Positions 52,408 through 60,948 of a stretch of DNA of 64,000 nt are shown in pieces. The notes beneath the pieces are model-generated. The model had not been told where the DNA came from and searched no databases. It saw nothing but the letters and a program-made list of their open reading frames with translations. Source of the stretch: Planctomycetota bacterium. GTDB taxonomy: Bacteria > Planctomycetota > Planctomycetia > Pirellulales > PNKZ01. How positions within the stretch are numbered: the stretch's first letter is position 1; every line of letters begins with the position of its first letter. A program made the position numbers and the translations under genes. Location of the stretch: the NCBI GenBank assembly GCA_018242585.1, contig JAFEBQ010000003.1:62001-126000 (forward strand), read 5' to 3'.

Positions 52408-52520
52408 TGACACTAGCTCGTACGGAGTCTGGGTGTGCCACTCGGAAACATGTGCCTCGCAAAAGCCAGTCTGCTCATACCCCTTCGCCACCGTGCGCTG
52501 GCGAGTCTACAATAGCCGGC

Positions 52521-53957
52521 ATGCAAACGTGGGAAGCTTTTAACCGAGTCCGCGCGCTGGTCATTGGCGACTGCATGCTCGACCGCTACGTGTCGGGGCA
52601 CGTTAAACGCCTGTCTCCCGAAGCGCCGGTTCCCGTTGTCTTGATGCAAGGCCAGCGCCACTGCCCCGGCGGCGCCGCCAACGTGGCCGCCTCGTTGGCC
52701 GCGCTGGGGGCCCGGGCTTCGCTGGTCGGCGTGGTGGGGAACGATCCCGAGGCCGATCTGCTGCGCGATACCTTGGTGGGGCATGGCCCGATCGATGCCC
52801 ATTTGCACGTCTGTCACGACTCGCCCACCGTCTGCAAGACCCGGGTGCTGGCCGACGCCTGGCATCAATTGGTCCGGCTCGATCAGGACGGCGTGCGCGA
52901 AGCATTGGAGCTATCGGCGATCGAAGCTCTGGGCGAGATGGTCGGCCGGGTGTCGCAGCACGACATCGTGCTTTTGGCGGATTACGAAAAAGGAACCTTG
53001 CCGCGAGAAGTTCTGCGGGCCGTCATCGACCAGTGCCGCGAGCAGGGGATTCTCTGTCTGGTTGATCCCAAGAAACGCGACTTCAGCCTGTACGGTGGCG
53101 CGACGTTCATCACACCCAACTTGGCGGAACTCGAACGAGCCGTCGGCCGGCCCCTGGCTGGCGAAACGGAAATCGTCGAGGCGGCCCGCGACTTGTGCCG
53201 GCAGTTCTTCTTTGACTACGTGCTGGTCACGCGCGCGGCCGAGGGGATGACGCTGGTCTCGCGCCAGGAAGTTCATCATTTCGCCGCGCACGTCCGCCCG
53301 GTGGCCGACGTGTCGGGCGCCGGCGACACGGTGGTGGCCACGCTGGCCGCCGCCTTGGCCGCCGGATGGGAGATCGCCACGGCGTGCCGGCTGGCGACTG
53401 TCGCGGCGGGCATCGCCGTCAGCCGGCCGGGCACGTACATCGTCCGCGGCGCGGAGCTTGAAACCGCGTGGAGCGGGCGCAGCCTGAAAGTCCTTGACCG
53501 CGAGGCCGCCCGCCACCGCGTGCGCGACGCTCGCCGCGCCGGTCAGCGCGTGGTGTTCACCAACGGTTGCTTCGACATCCTGCACGCTGGCCACCTGGCC
53601 TGTCTGGAACGGGCGCGGCAGCATGGCGACCTGCTGGTCGTCGGCTTGAACAGCGACGACTCGGTCACGCGCAACAAAGGCCCCGGCCGTCCCGTGCTGC
53701 TCGTGGAGCATCGAGCCGCGCTGTTGGCTGGTTTGGCGTGTGTTGACATCGTGGTTGTGTTCAACGAGCTGACGCCCGAGTCGTTGATTCGCCAGCTTGA
53801 GCCCGACTGTCTGGTCAAAGGGGCCGACTATCACGCCGGCGAGATCGTCGGGGCCGAGTTCGTGAAATCGCGCGGCGGACAAGTGGTCACCGTGCCGCTG
53901 ATGCCGGGGTTGAGCACGACACACATTCTGCAATTGCGGGAAGCGGCCGACGAATGA
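52521..53957 (+). CDS. hldE: Bifunctional heptose 7-phosphate kinase / heptose 1-phosphate adenylyltransferase
   Basis: A 478-residue two-domain enzyme of ADP-heptose synthesis for lipopolysaccharide core. The N-terminal ribokinase-like domain (about 1-310) has GDCMLDRYVSG and the anion-hole motif DVSGAGDTVVA. The C-terminal cytidylyltransferase-fold domain (about 340-478) has TNGCFDILHAGHLACLE and VVGLNSDDSVTRNKGPGRP. ATG 52521 matches the family start; the frame is open further upstream but that part overlaps the kinase gene. The stop overlaps the next gene by four bases, so it is coupled to the signal-peptidase genes. Confidence 0.95.
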   Translation: MQTWEAFNRVRALVIGDCMLDRYVSGHVKRLSPEAPVPVVLMQGQRHCPGGAANVAASLAALGARASLVGVVGNDPEADLLRDTLVGHGPIDAHLHVCHDSPTVCKTRVLADAWHQLVRLDQDGVREALELSAIEALGEMVGRVSQHDIVLLADYEKGTLPREVLRAVIDQCREQGILCLVDPKKRDFSLYGGATFITPNLAELERAVGRPLAGETEIVEAARDLCRQFFFDYVLVTRAAEGMTLVSRQEVHHFAAHVRPVADVSGAGDTVVATLAAALAAGWEIATACRLATVAAGIAVSRPGTYIVRGAELETAWSGRSLKVLDREAARHRVRDARRAGQRVVFTNGCFDILHAGHLACLERARQHGDLLVVGLNSDDSVTRNKGPGRPVLLVEHRAALLAGLACVDIVVVFNELTPESLIRQLEPDCLVKGADYHAGEIVGAEFVKSRGGQVVTVPLMPGLSTTHILQLREAADE

Positions 53958-55351
53958 CCCATCCGCGGCGCACGCTTGAAGGGCTCGTGCTGACGCTGAT
54001 CGCCTGCCTGGCGGCGAACGTGTGGCTGGCGATGCCGTGCCGGGTGACGACTGGTTCGATGGCCCCGGCCGTGCTGGGGCGCCACGTCAATTATACTTGC
54101 CCGAGTTGTGGACTCGCCTCAGCCATCGACGCCGACGCGCCGCCCCCGGTCGGCGAGCGGTTGTGGTGCTTCAACTGTTTGCGCGACGCCGAGTATAAAG
54201 ACCTGCGGGTTTCCGTGGGGGATTTGCTGGTTGTCAAGCGGATCGGCATCGAGCGGCGCGAGCTGGAGCGTTGGCGGATGGTCGCGCTGGCCATGCCGCG
54301 GCGCGCCGAGCAACTGGCGCTGAAACGAATCGTCGGCTTGCCGGGCGAGAGCGTGGCCATTGAAGACGGCGACGTGTTCATCGACGGCCAGCGCGAGCGC
54401 AAGTCGCTAGCCCAGCAGCGGGCAATGGCGATCTTGCTGTACGACGACGCGCGACGCCCGGCCGACGAGCCGGCCACGTCGCTGCGCTGGCGTCCCGAGC
54501 AAGAAGCCACTTGTTGGGCGCGCCGTGACGCGCGGTGGGAGTTTGCGGCGTCGAAAGCGAAGTACGCCGCCCCGAGTCAGCCCGACTGGCTGACGTATCA
54601 TCACGCCCGGCCTTCGCGTCTGCCGGCGGCGGCCAGGGTCAGCGTTCCGGTCGACGATCGGCTGGCCTATAACCAGACAGAGCACGAGCGCGAGCCGCAC
54701 CTGGTCGGCGACGTGTTGTTGACGTGTACGATTCAAGCGCGCGGCAATGGCCGGTTGCTGATCCATAGTACCGACGGTTCAAATCAGTTCGATCTGGCGA
54801 TTGCCGACGACGGCACAACCGCGGCGCGGCGCGGCGAGATCGAAATTCCCAGCCGGCCGATCGAACGGCTTAATGATGGACGGCCGCACCAGTTGGCGGT
54901 CTCGCTGGTCGATCAACAGTGGCTGGTCGACATCGACGGGGCGATTGCGGTCGAGTACCCGTTCTTTCGCCGCGGGGGTGGCATGCTACCGGGGCGGTCA
55001 ATCTCGCTGGCGGCCGATGGCTTGGAGCTGAGCGTGTCAGGCATGCAAATGTGGCGCGATGTCTATTACACCGTCCCCCCCGAGTTGGAGAACGGCCCTT
55101 ACGCCGAGACGGCGGCCGGCGTTCACGAGCCCTACGACCTGGACGTGGACGAATACTTCGTGCTGGGGGACAACAGCCCCTTCTCGTTCGACAGCCGTTA
55201 TGGGGACTTTGGTCCGGCGGTTTACGCTAGCACGATAATCGGTTGCCCGAGTTGGGTTTGCGGCTTCGAGTCGCGAGACGTGTGGGGGCGTCGTTTTCAA
55301 GTTCCGGCCATTTCGCGGATTCGCTATATTCGCGGTTATGACGAAAGATAA
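53954..55351 (+). CDS. Oversized signal peptidase I homologue with zinc-ribbon-like insert (1)
   Basis: A 465-residue S26 peptidase homologue. One N-terminal transmembrane helix (about 8-27) precedes catalytic Ser35 (TTGSMAPAVLG). Lys124 (LALKRIVGLPGE) is the general base. Between them four cysteines (C49, C52, C72, C75) make a zinc-ribbon-like insert. After the usual GDVFIDG segment there is a large extra region (about 165-370) with beta-rich, lectin-like character, and the final VLGDNSPFSFDSRYGDFG box is present. Bacterial LepB is normally 200-330 residues, so the inserts are unusual. The ATG overlaps the hldE stop, and its own end overlaps the next paralogue by 14 bases. Confidence 0.87.
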   Translation: MTHPRRTLEGLVLTLIACLAANVWLAMPCRVTTGSMAPAVLGRHVNYTCPSCGLASAIDADAPPPVGERLWCFNCLRDAEYKDLRVSVGDLLVVKRIGIERRELERWRMVALAMPRRAEQLALKRIVGLPGESVAIEDGDVFIDGQRERKSLAQQRAMAILLYDDARRPADEPATSLRWRPEQEATCWARRDARWEFAASKAKYAAPSQPDWLTYHHARPSRLPAAARVSVPVDDRLAYNQTEHEREPHLVGDVLLTCTIQARGNGRLLIHSTDGSNQFDLAIADDGTTAARRGEIEIPSRPIERLNDGRPHQLAVSLVDQQWLVDIDGAIAVEYPFFRRGGGMLPGRSISLAADGLELSVSGMQMWRDVYYTVPPELENGPYAETAAGVHEPYDLDVDEYFVLGDNSPFSFDSRYGDFGPAVYASTIIGCPSWVCGFESRDVWGRRFQVPAISRIRYIRGYDER

Positions 55352-57167
55352 AGCCGCCACCGCAACCCAGCCCGAAGCGCCCCCGGTCCACAACCAGGAC
55401 GGCGTGCGCGAGCTGATCGAAACCCTGGCCGTCGCCATCATCCTGGCGTTCCTGGTGCGAACATTCCTGGTCGAGGCGTTCGTGATTCCGACCGGGTCAA
55501 TGGCCCCCACGCTGCTGGGTATGCACAAAGAAGTGACCTGCCCGCAGTGCCAGTTCGGGTTTCAGGTGGGAGTTTCGGAAGAAGCGAACGGCCCGATGCG
55601 GAAGTGCTTCTGCCCGAACTGCCGATTCCCGATTACGTTCCTGGTCGAGGATATTCTCTGCCAGAACAAGGACGCGCATTACACGGTCGAGGTCTTTCCC
55701 GGGGCCGACGCCGAGACGGTTTACAGTTGCCCGAAATGCGGCGCCCCGAACAACCTCCCGCGGCCTCCGCGGGTTACTTCACCGTTCGATGAGCAGTTTT
55801 GCGCTCCCACTTACAAAGGGGACCGGATCACCGTCTCGAAGTTTCCCTACATGCTCGGCGACTTGGATCGCTGGGACGTGGCGGTGTTCAAGTATCCGAA
55901 TCGCGCGCGGATCAACTTCATCAAGCGCGTCGTCGGCATGCCGAATGAAATCTTGCGGATCAGCCACGGCGACATTTATACCTCGCGCGACAACGGCAAA
56001 TCGTTCCAGATCGAGCGCAAGCCGCCCGACAAGGTCGTGGCCATGCTGCAACCGGTGTTCGACAACGATCACTGCCTGAATCAGTACGCCTCGCTGGGTG
56101 CGCCGGTGCGCTGGCTGCCCGAGGGGCCGCTGGCGGCTGGCTCGTGGGAAACGTCGGCCGATGGGCGGACGTTCACCACCACGGGCAAAGCGACCGAGAC
56201 CACGATGCTGCGTTACTCGCATCTGGCGACCGAGGGAGATCGCGATGGCCACGACCGAATGTGGCCGATCTTGCGCGACGCCTACGAAAAGCTTACGACG
56301 CGCATTGCCCAGCAAGAAGTGGCCGCAGGCGATCGCGTGGCGGGCGAGCAACTGCGCAAGCAATTGCGGGACGACGTGCGCGCCCACTACAAGGACCAGT
56401 TTGCCGAGCTGAAGCCCTCGCCGGTGTACGATTTTTGCGCCTATGACGCCGATCCAGGCTCGATTGGCCCCTACTACGGTGAACGCTGGGTTGGCGACTT
56501 GGCCCTCGAATGCGAATTGACGATCAAGTCGGGCACGGGAACCGCGACAATCGAGCTGATCAAAGGGGGCCGCGCCTTGCAGTGCCAGTTCGAGATTCCC
56601 TCGGGCAAGGCGACCCTCTCGTGCGACGCGCTCCCCGATTGGAAGCCCACGGTTCAGACGAACATCCGCGGGCCGGGCGTCTATCGGATCATGCTGGCCA
56701 ATGTCGACGCGCAATTGCTATTGTGGATCGACACCAAGCCGATTGAAATCAAAGGCTCGGCCTACGAGTTGGCCTGGAGCGGGCCGACCGATCGTGATCG
56801 CCGACCGGCCGCCGTCGCCGTGCGTGGGTTGGCGGCCGAGTTGCGACATCTACGGCTGATGCGCGACCTCTGCTACACCAAGCACTCGCGGCTTGACCAC
56901 AATGGCCGCGGCGCGATCGAGGAACTCGACTTCCCGCTGGCCGAGCAAGATTACTTGTCCTTGGGGGACAACAGTCCCAAGAGTTCCGACGGCCGGATGT
57001 GGCTGGTCCCCGACGTTAAGGGGGAGCCCGAGTACTATGTTCGCCGCGAGCTGTACGTGGGCAAGGCGATGTTCGTCTATTGGCCGCACGCGCTCGATTA
57101 CATTCCCGGCACGTCGATTTACTTTCCGTTCACCCCGAACGTGAAACAGATGAGGTTTGTGCATTGA
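55338..57167 (+). CDS. Oversized signal peptidase I homologue with zinc-ribbon-like insert (2)
   Basis: A 609-residue paralogue of the preceding protein and still larger. Catalytic Ser54 is in PTGSMAPTLLG after a helix (about 29-46), and Lys196 is in FIKRVVGMPNE. The insert between them is cysteine-rich (CPQC at 68-71, CFCPNC at 90-95, and a later CPKC), consistent with more than one zinc site. Residues about 240-530 are an added beta-rich region, and the LSLGDNSPKSSDGRMW box closes the S26 domain. The start overlaps the previous gene by 14 bases. It probably processes exported precursors or acts as an accessory peptidase in the planctomycete envelope. Confidence 0.87.
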   Translation: MTKDKAATATQPEAPPVHNQDGVRELIETLAVAIILAFLVRTFLVEAFVIPTGSMAPTLLGMHKEVTCPQCQFGFQVGVSEEANGPMRKCFCPNCRFPITFLVEDILCQNKDAHYTVEVFPGADAETVYSCPKCGAPNNLPRPPRVTSPFDEQFCAPTYKGDRITVSKFPYMLGDLDRWDVAVFKYPNRARINFIKRVVGMPNEILRISHGDIYTSRDNGKSFQIERKPPDKVVAMLQPVFDNDHCLNQYASLGAPVRWLPEGPLAAGSWETSADGRTFTTTGKATETTMLRYSHLATEGDRDGHDRMWPILRDAYEKLTTRIAQQEVAAGDRVAGEQLRKQLRDDVRAHYKDQFAELKPSPVYDFCAYDADPGSIGPYYGERWVGDLALECELTIKSGTGTATIELIKGGRALQCQFEIPSGKATLSCDALPDWKPTVQTNIRGPGVYRIMLANVDAQLLLWIDTKPIEIKGSAYELAWSGPTDRDRRPAAVAVRGLAAELRHLRLMRDLCYTKHSRLDHNGRGAIEELDFPLAEQDYLSLGDNSPKSSDGRMWLVPDVKGEPEYYVRRELYVGKAMFVYWPHALDYIPGTSIYFPFTPNVKQMRFVH

Positions 57168-57168
57168 G

Positions 57169-57257
57169 GGAGTTGCGAGTTGCTGGTTGCTAGTTGCTAG
57201 AAGGAGAGGCATTTCTCCTCTACTAGCAACCAGCAACCAGCAACCAGCAACTTCCCT
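57169..57257. repeat. Intergenic palindrome, AAGTTGCTAG family, copy 6
   Basis: GGAGTTGCGAGTTGCTGG at the left pairs with a right arm that repeats AACCAGC three times (CTAGCAACCAGCAACCAGC, then AACCAGCAACTT). It is 18 bases before ATG 57276. Confidence 0.85.
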
Positions 57258-57275
57258 CGCTCCGCGAGGGATCGC

Positions 57276-58016
57276 ATGCTTGAAGTCCACGGATTGGTCA
57301 AAATCTACAAACGCCGCCGAGTCGTCGATGGCGTTGCCTTCTCGGTCGAGCCTGGTGAAATCGTCGGGTTGCTCGGCCCCAACGGCGCCGGCAAGACAAC
57401 GAGTTTTCGCATGGCGTGCGGCATGGTCGAACCCGACGCCGGCAAGGTGATCTTGGGCGGCATCGACGTGACGCGCTGGCCCATGTATCGCCGCGCCCGC
57501 GACGGGGGCATGGGCTACCTGGCGCAAGAATCGAGCGTGTTCCGCAAGCTGACGGTCGAGAAAAACCTGATCGGCATGCTGGAAATGTTGGGGGCCGATC
57601 GGGCCGAATGCCGCCGCCGCTGCGACGAGCTGCTCGAACGGTTCGACATCACCCGGCTGCGCAAATCGCTGGCCATGAGTTTGTCGGGTGGCGAGCGCCG
57701 CCGGCTGGAGATCGCTCGCTGCCTGGTCTCGAACCCCAAGTTGATCTTGCTCGACGAGCCGTTCACCGGCATTGACCCGGTGACGATCTCGAACATCCAG
57801 ACCGTTATTCGCAATCTGCGCAGCTCGGGCATCTCGATCCTGATTACCGATCACCAGGTGCGCGAGACGCTGCAAATCACCGACCGCAGCTACGTCATCC
57901 GGGCTGGCAAGGTCTTGTGCCACGGTCGGCCGGACGAAGTGCTCAAGCATCCTGAAGCCCGCAAGTATTACTTCGGCGAAGGGATGGACACCGCCGTCAC
58001 GCCCCACGCGGCGTGA
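57276..58016 (+). CDS. lptB: Lipopolysaccharide export ATP-binding protein
   Basis: A 246-residue ABC ATPase of the LptB subgroup. Walker A is GPNGAGKTTSF, the family stretch GMGYLAQESSVFRKLTVEKNL is present, the signature is LSGGERRRLEIARCL, Walker B is LILLDEPFTGIDPVT, and the switch is ITDHQVRETL. The phrases YLAQESSVFR and EPFTGIDP are diagnostic of LptB. It should drive LptFG-mediated lipopolysaccharide transport to the outer membrane. LptF, LptG and LptC are not in the window. HldE, 3 kb upstream, acts in the same material. ATG 57276 has a GAGGGA site. Confidence 0.95.
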   Translation: MLEVHGLVKIYKRRRVVDGVAFSVEPGEIVGLLGPNGAGKTTSFRMACGMVEPDAGKVILGGIDVTRWPMYRRARDGGMGYLAQESSVFRKLTVEKNLIGMLEMLGADRAECRRRCDELLERFDITRLRKSLAMSLSGGERRRLEIARCLVSNPKLILLDEPFTGIDPVTISNIQTVIRNLRSSGISILITDHQVRETLQITDRSYVIRAGKVLCHGRPDEVLKHPEARKYYFGEGMDTAVTPHAA

Positions 58017-58160
58017 TGTGTCTTGCATAACGCGCAAGCCTTGGGGCGTGCCCCCCAGTCATTGTTGCTCGGAAACTTTCTTCCTCGCTCTCCGAAGGCA
58101 ATCAACTGGGCGCGGTGGCTCATTCTGCCGGTTTATGGCCGAGGGACAAACGTGTATATT

Positions 58161-58190
58161 CCGTCATTCCCGCGCAGGCGGGAATGACGG
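58161..58190. repeat. Perfect 13-bp palindrome, ATTCCCGC-type
   Basis: CCGTCATTCCCGC and GCGGGAATGACGG are exact inverse arms around a GCAG loop. The core ATTCCC(N8)GGGAAT is the same shape as the dRS3 repeat of Neisseria and similar REP-like words in many proteobacteria. No T-run follows. It sits between lptB and the RND exporter gene. Confidence 0.85.
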
Positions 58191-58268
58191 TGTATAGAGC
58201 GATCTTCGCGCGTTCGACACACTGCCTTGCATCGCTCAGCTCGACTCCTTTTCCAAGCGATCGCTTTG

Positions 58269-60605
58269 ATGGCCTCTACGTCTTCCAGCCGCATTTGCCG
58301 AGTGACGCTTGTGCTATTGGTCCTGGCGCTGCCGGTGCTGGGGCCCGCGGCCTGGCAGGCTACGCAACACGCGGTGAACTCGCCGGCCGATTGGATGCCC
58401 CTGTCATTTCCGGCACGCGGGCAATACGAGCAGTTCCGCTTGGCGTTCGAGAGTGGCGACGTGGCGATCGTGGCGTGGCAGGGCTGTACGGTCGACGATC
58501 CGCGCTTGGAAACATTCGTGGCCAAGCTGGAAGCCGCTCCCGAAGCCCACCCCCAGGAGGCCGAACCCTGGTTCGAACGAATTCTGGCCGGCAACCGGAC
58601 CTTGGCCAAGTTGACCGGCGAGCCGTTAAAGCTGCCGCGGGCTGAAGTGCTGCGCCGGTTGCGTGGATCCCTGGTAGGTTCCGATTTGCTGAAAAGTTGC
58701 GCGGTTGTCGTCTTCAGCAACAACGGCCTCTATCACCGAGCCGAAGCGGTCGAGCTGATTCAGCGCACGCTCGAGCATGATTGTGGCGTGCCGCGCGACA
58801 AGCAGCACCTGGCCGGTCCGATCATCGATGGCGTGAACGTCGACCGGGCCAGCCAGCAATCGCTCGAGCACTACGCCATTCCGGCGGCGCTGATCATCCT
58901 GGCCCTCGGCTGGTGGTGTTTGCGCTCGCTGCGGGTCGAGTTGCTGGTGTTCAGCACCGCGCTCTACTGCGTGCTCGCCACGCTGGCGTTGATTCACTTC
59001 TGTGGCGACAAGTTGAACGCCGTGCTGATCGTGATGCCGCCGCTGGTCTTGGTGCTCGGCGTGTCGGGGGGCATCCACCTGGTCAATTACCTGTACGACG
59101 CGCGCGAGCACGGTGGGCGCGATAACCTGGCGCGGCGGGCGATCGCGCTCGGCTGGCTGCCCTGCGCGCTGTCGGCCGGCACGACGGCAATGGGCATGGC
59201 GTCGCTGCTGGTCAGCGACGTGCTGCCGGTTCGCCAGTTCGGCTTGTATGCCGCGTTCGGCGTGTCGCTGACGTTTGTGTTGCTGTTGGCGGTGCTGCCT
59301 GGCGCGTTTGAAATTTGGCCGTCGCTGGCCGAGTCGCGCGCCAAGGAATCGGCCAACCACATCACGCCGTTGATCGATCATCACGACGCACCGCCTCACG
59401 CCATTCACCCGCCGCTGGCGCATCCGACGCTCGATCGGCACGTGCAGCAGTGGGCCAACCCGATCACGGTGGTGTCGGTGATCTTAATGGTGGCGGCCAC
59501 GATTGGCGTGCCGAACATCGTCACCTCGGTGCGAATTCAGACCTTGTTCGGCGCAAAGCATCGCGTGTTGACCGACTACGAATGGCTCGAACGGCACATC
59601 GGTCCCCTGGTGCCGATCGAGATGCTGGTCCGTTTCGACCCGTCGTGCCAGTTGAATATTCTGGACCGGGCCGAACTGGTGCGCGGCCTGACCGAGCAAT
59701 TGCAGAAGATGCCTGAGGTGGGCGGGACAATGTCGGCGGTGACGTTCCTGCCCGAGCTGTCCACGTCGGGCGGGGCCCAGCAAGTCGCCCGTCGCACGGT
59801 CATGCGCCGCGCGATCGAACGGCACGTCGACGAGTTGTTCAAACTCCGCTACTTGCATCGTGGCGATGAAGGGGAAACCTGGCGGATCACGGCGCGGGTC
59901 AGCGCGCTCAAGAACCTGGACTACGGCAATTTTCTGGACGAAGTTCATGCCGTGGTCGAGCCGGCCCTGGCCGAGCGACGGAAAGCCGGCGCGCAAGGGC
60001 TGTCGGCCAGCTACACGGGCGTGATGCCGTTGGTGCATGAGGTGCAGCGCGCCTTGCTCAACGATCTGTTCAGCAGCTTTCTCACCGCGTTCGGCACGAT
60101 CACGGTGGTGATGATGCTGGTCGAGCGCGGCATTCTAGCCGGCTTGGTCTCGATGATCCCCAATGTGTTCCCGATGGTGCTGATGTTCGGGTTCCTGGGC
60201 TGGTGGGCGTTTCCGATGGACATTGGCTCGGTGATGACCGCTAGCGTGGCGTTGGGCATGGCCATTGACGGCACCTTGCATTACCTGACCTTCTACCAGC
60301 GGGGGCTGCAGCGGGGTTTTTCTTCGTCGAAATCGGTCGAGTTGGCGTTTCGTCAGTGTTCAGGGGCCATGACTCAGAGTACGATTGTCTGCGGTTTCGG
60401 CGTGTTGGTTTTTGCGCTCAGTTCGTTTTTGCCCACCAGCCGATTCGCCGTGATGATGTTGATTTTGCTCTGGCTGGCTTTGGCCGGAGACCTGGTGGTG
60501 CTGCCGGCCCTGTTGTTGGGCCCCTGCGGCCGCTTCTTTCGACCGCGACGTCGGGTCATGGACTCGTCCCCCGCCGTGGAACCAACTTTGCTGAGTTCCG
60601 AGTGA
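58269..60605 (+). CDS. RND/MMPL-family exporter
   Basis: A 778-residue membrane protein with two halves, each with one N-terminal or central single helix, a periplasmic domain and a cluster of five or six helices (about 200-360 and 600-760). Family segments include SGGIHLVNYLYDAREHGGRDN, GTTAMGMASLLVSDVLPVRQFGLYAAFGV, ASVALGMAIDGTLHYLTFYQRG and TQSTIVCGFGVLVFALSSFLPTSRFAV. It likely exports lipids or hydrophobic metabolites. Gene neighbours (type III polyketide synthase, methyltransferase remnant) suggest an alkylresorcinol-like lipid as a possible cargo. ATG 58269 (MASTSSSR) is chosen. The stop overlaps the start of the methyltransferase relic (TGATG). Confidence 0.88.
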   Translation: MASTSSSRICRVTLVLLVLALPVLGPAAWQATQHAVNSPADWMPLSFPARGQYEQFRLAFESGDVAIVAWQGCTVDDPRLETFVAKLEAAPEAHPQEAEPWFERILAGNRTLAKLTGEPLKLPRAEVLRRLRGSLVGSDLLKSCAVVVFSNNGLYHRAEAVELIQRTLEHDCGVPRDKQHLAGPIIDGVNVDRASQQSLEHYAIPAALIILALGWWCLRSLRVELLVFSTALYCVLATLALIHFCGDKLNAVLIVMPPLVLVLGVSGGIHLVNYLYDAREHGGRDNLARRAIALGWLPCALSAGTTAMGMASLLVSDVLPVRQFGLYAAFGVSLTFVLLLAVLPGAFEIWPSLAESRAKESANHITPLIDHHDAPPHAIHPPLAHPTLDRHVQQWANPITVVSVILMVAATIGVPNIVTSVRIQTLFGAKHRVLTDYEWLERHIGPLVPIEMLVRFDPSCQLNILDRAELVRGLTEQLQKMPEVGGTMSAVTFLPELSTSGGAQQVARRTVMRRAIERHVDELFKLRYLHRGDEGETWRITARVSALKNLDYGNFLDEVHAVVEPALAERRKAGAQGLSASYTGVMPLVHEVQRALLNDLFSSFLTAFGTITVVMMLVERGILAGLVSMIPNVFPMVLMFGFLGWWAFPMDIGSVMTASVALGMAIDGTLHYLTFYQRGLQRGFSSSKSVELAFRQCSGAMTQSTIVCGFGVLVFALSSFLPTSRFAVMMLILLWLALAGDLVVLPALLLGPCGRFFRPRRRVMDSSPAVEPTLLSSE

Positions 60606-60814
60606 TGGCGTCGCTGCTCTTGCACCATTTGGACGACCGACGGGCAGTCGAGCTGCTCGGCCGGATGGCCGCCGCCGCGCCGCGGTTGGCGATTGTCAAC
60701 AACCTGGAGCGGCTGGTCCGTCGCGCCGGTCTGCGCCACGCCCGGGCGACACGCCAGTGGCCGGTTTGCGACCGCCTGGTTGGGACGCCGCCGGGCGATC
60801 GATCGGCAGGTTAG
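60605..60814 (+). pseudogene. Relic of a class I SAM-dependent methyltransferase
   Basis: The 69-codon frame encodes MASLLLHHLDDRRAVELLGR and MAAAAPRLAIVNNLERLVRR, which look like the middle of the small methyltransferases that accompany bacterial type III polyketide synthases. The N-terminal SAM-binding half is absent (the upstream bases encode the exporter), and after about 50 residues the frame drifts into unrelated sequence. The downstream 134 bases to the synthase hold no coding continuation that I can recognise. I take it as a truncated gene; a real short protein is possible but less likely. Confidence 0.5.
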
Positions 60815-60948
60815 CCGCGCACGCCAACTAATAACTTCGAGCGGTCGCCGTGGCCCACGCCGACGCGACCGTTCACGCAACTTGAGCCGCAGCGCTGGGC
60901 GGGGCCCGGGTTCGTTTACTGGAAACAAGTTTTTTCTTGAGAGCACTG

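Noticed and set aside
52074-52520. Upstream extension of hldE
   Set aside because: It overlaps the kinase gene in another phase; the HldE family N-terminus begins at 52521.
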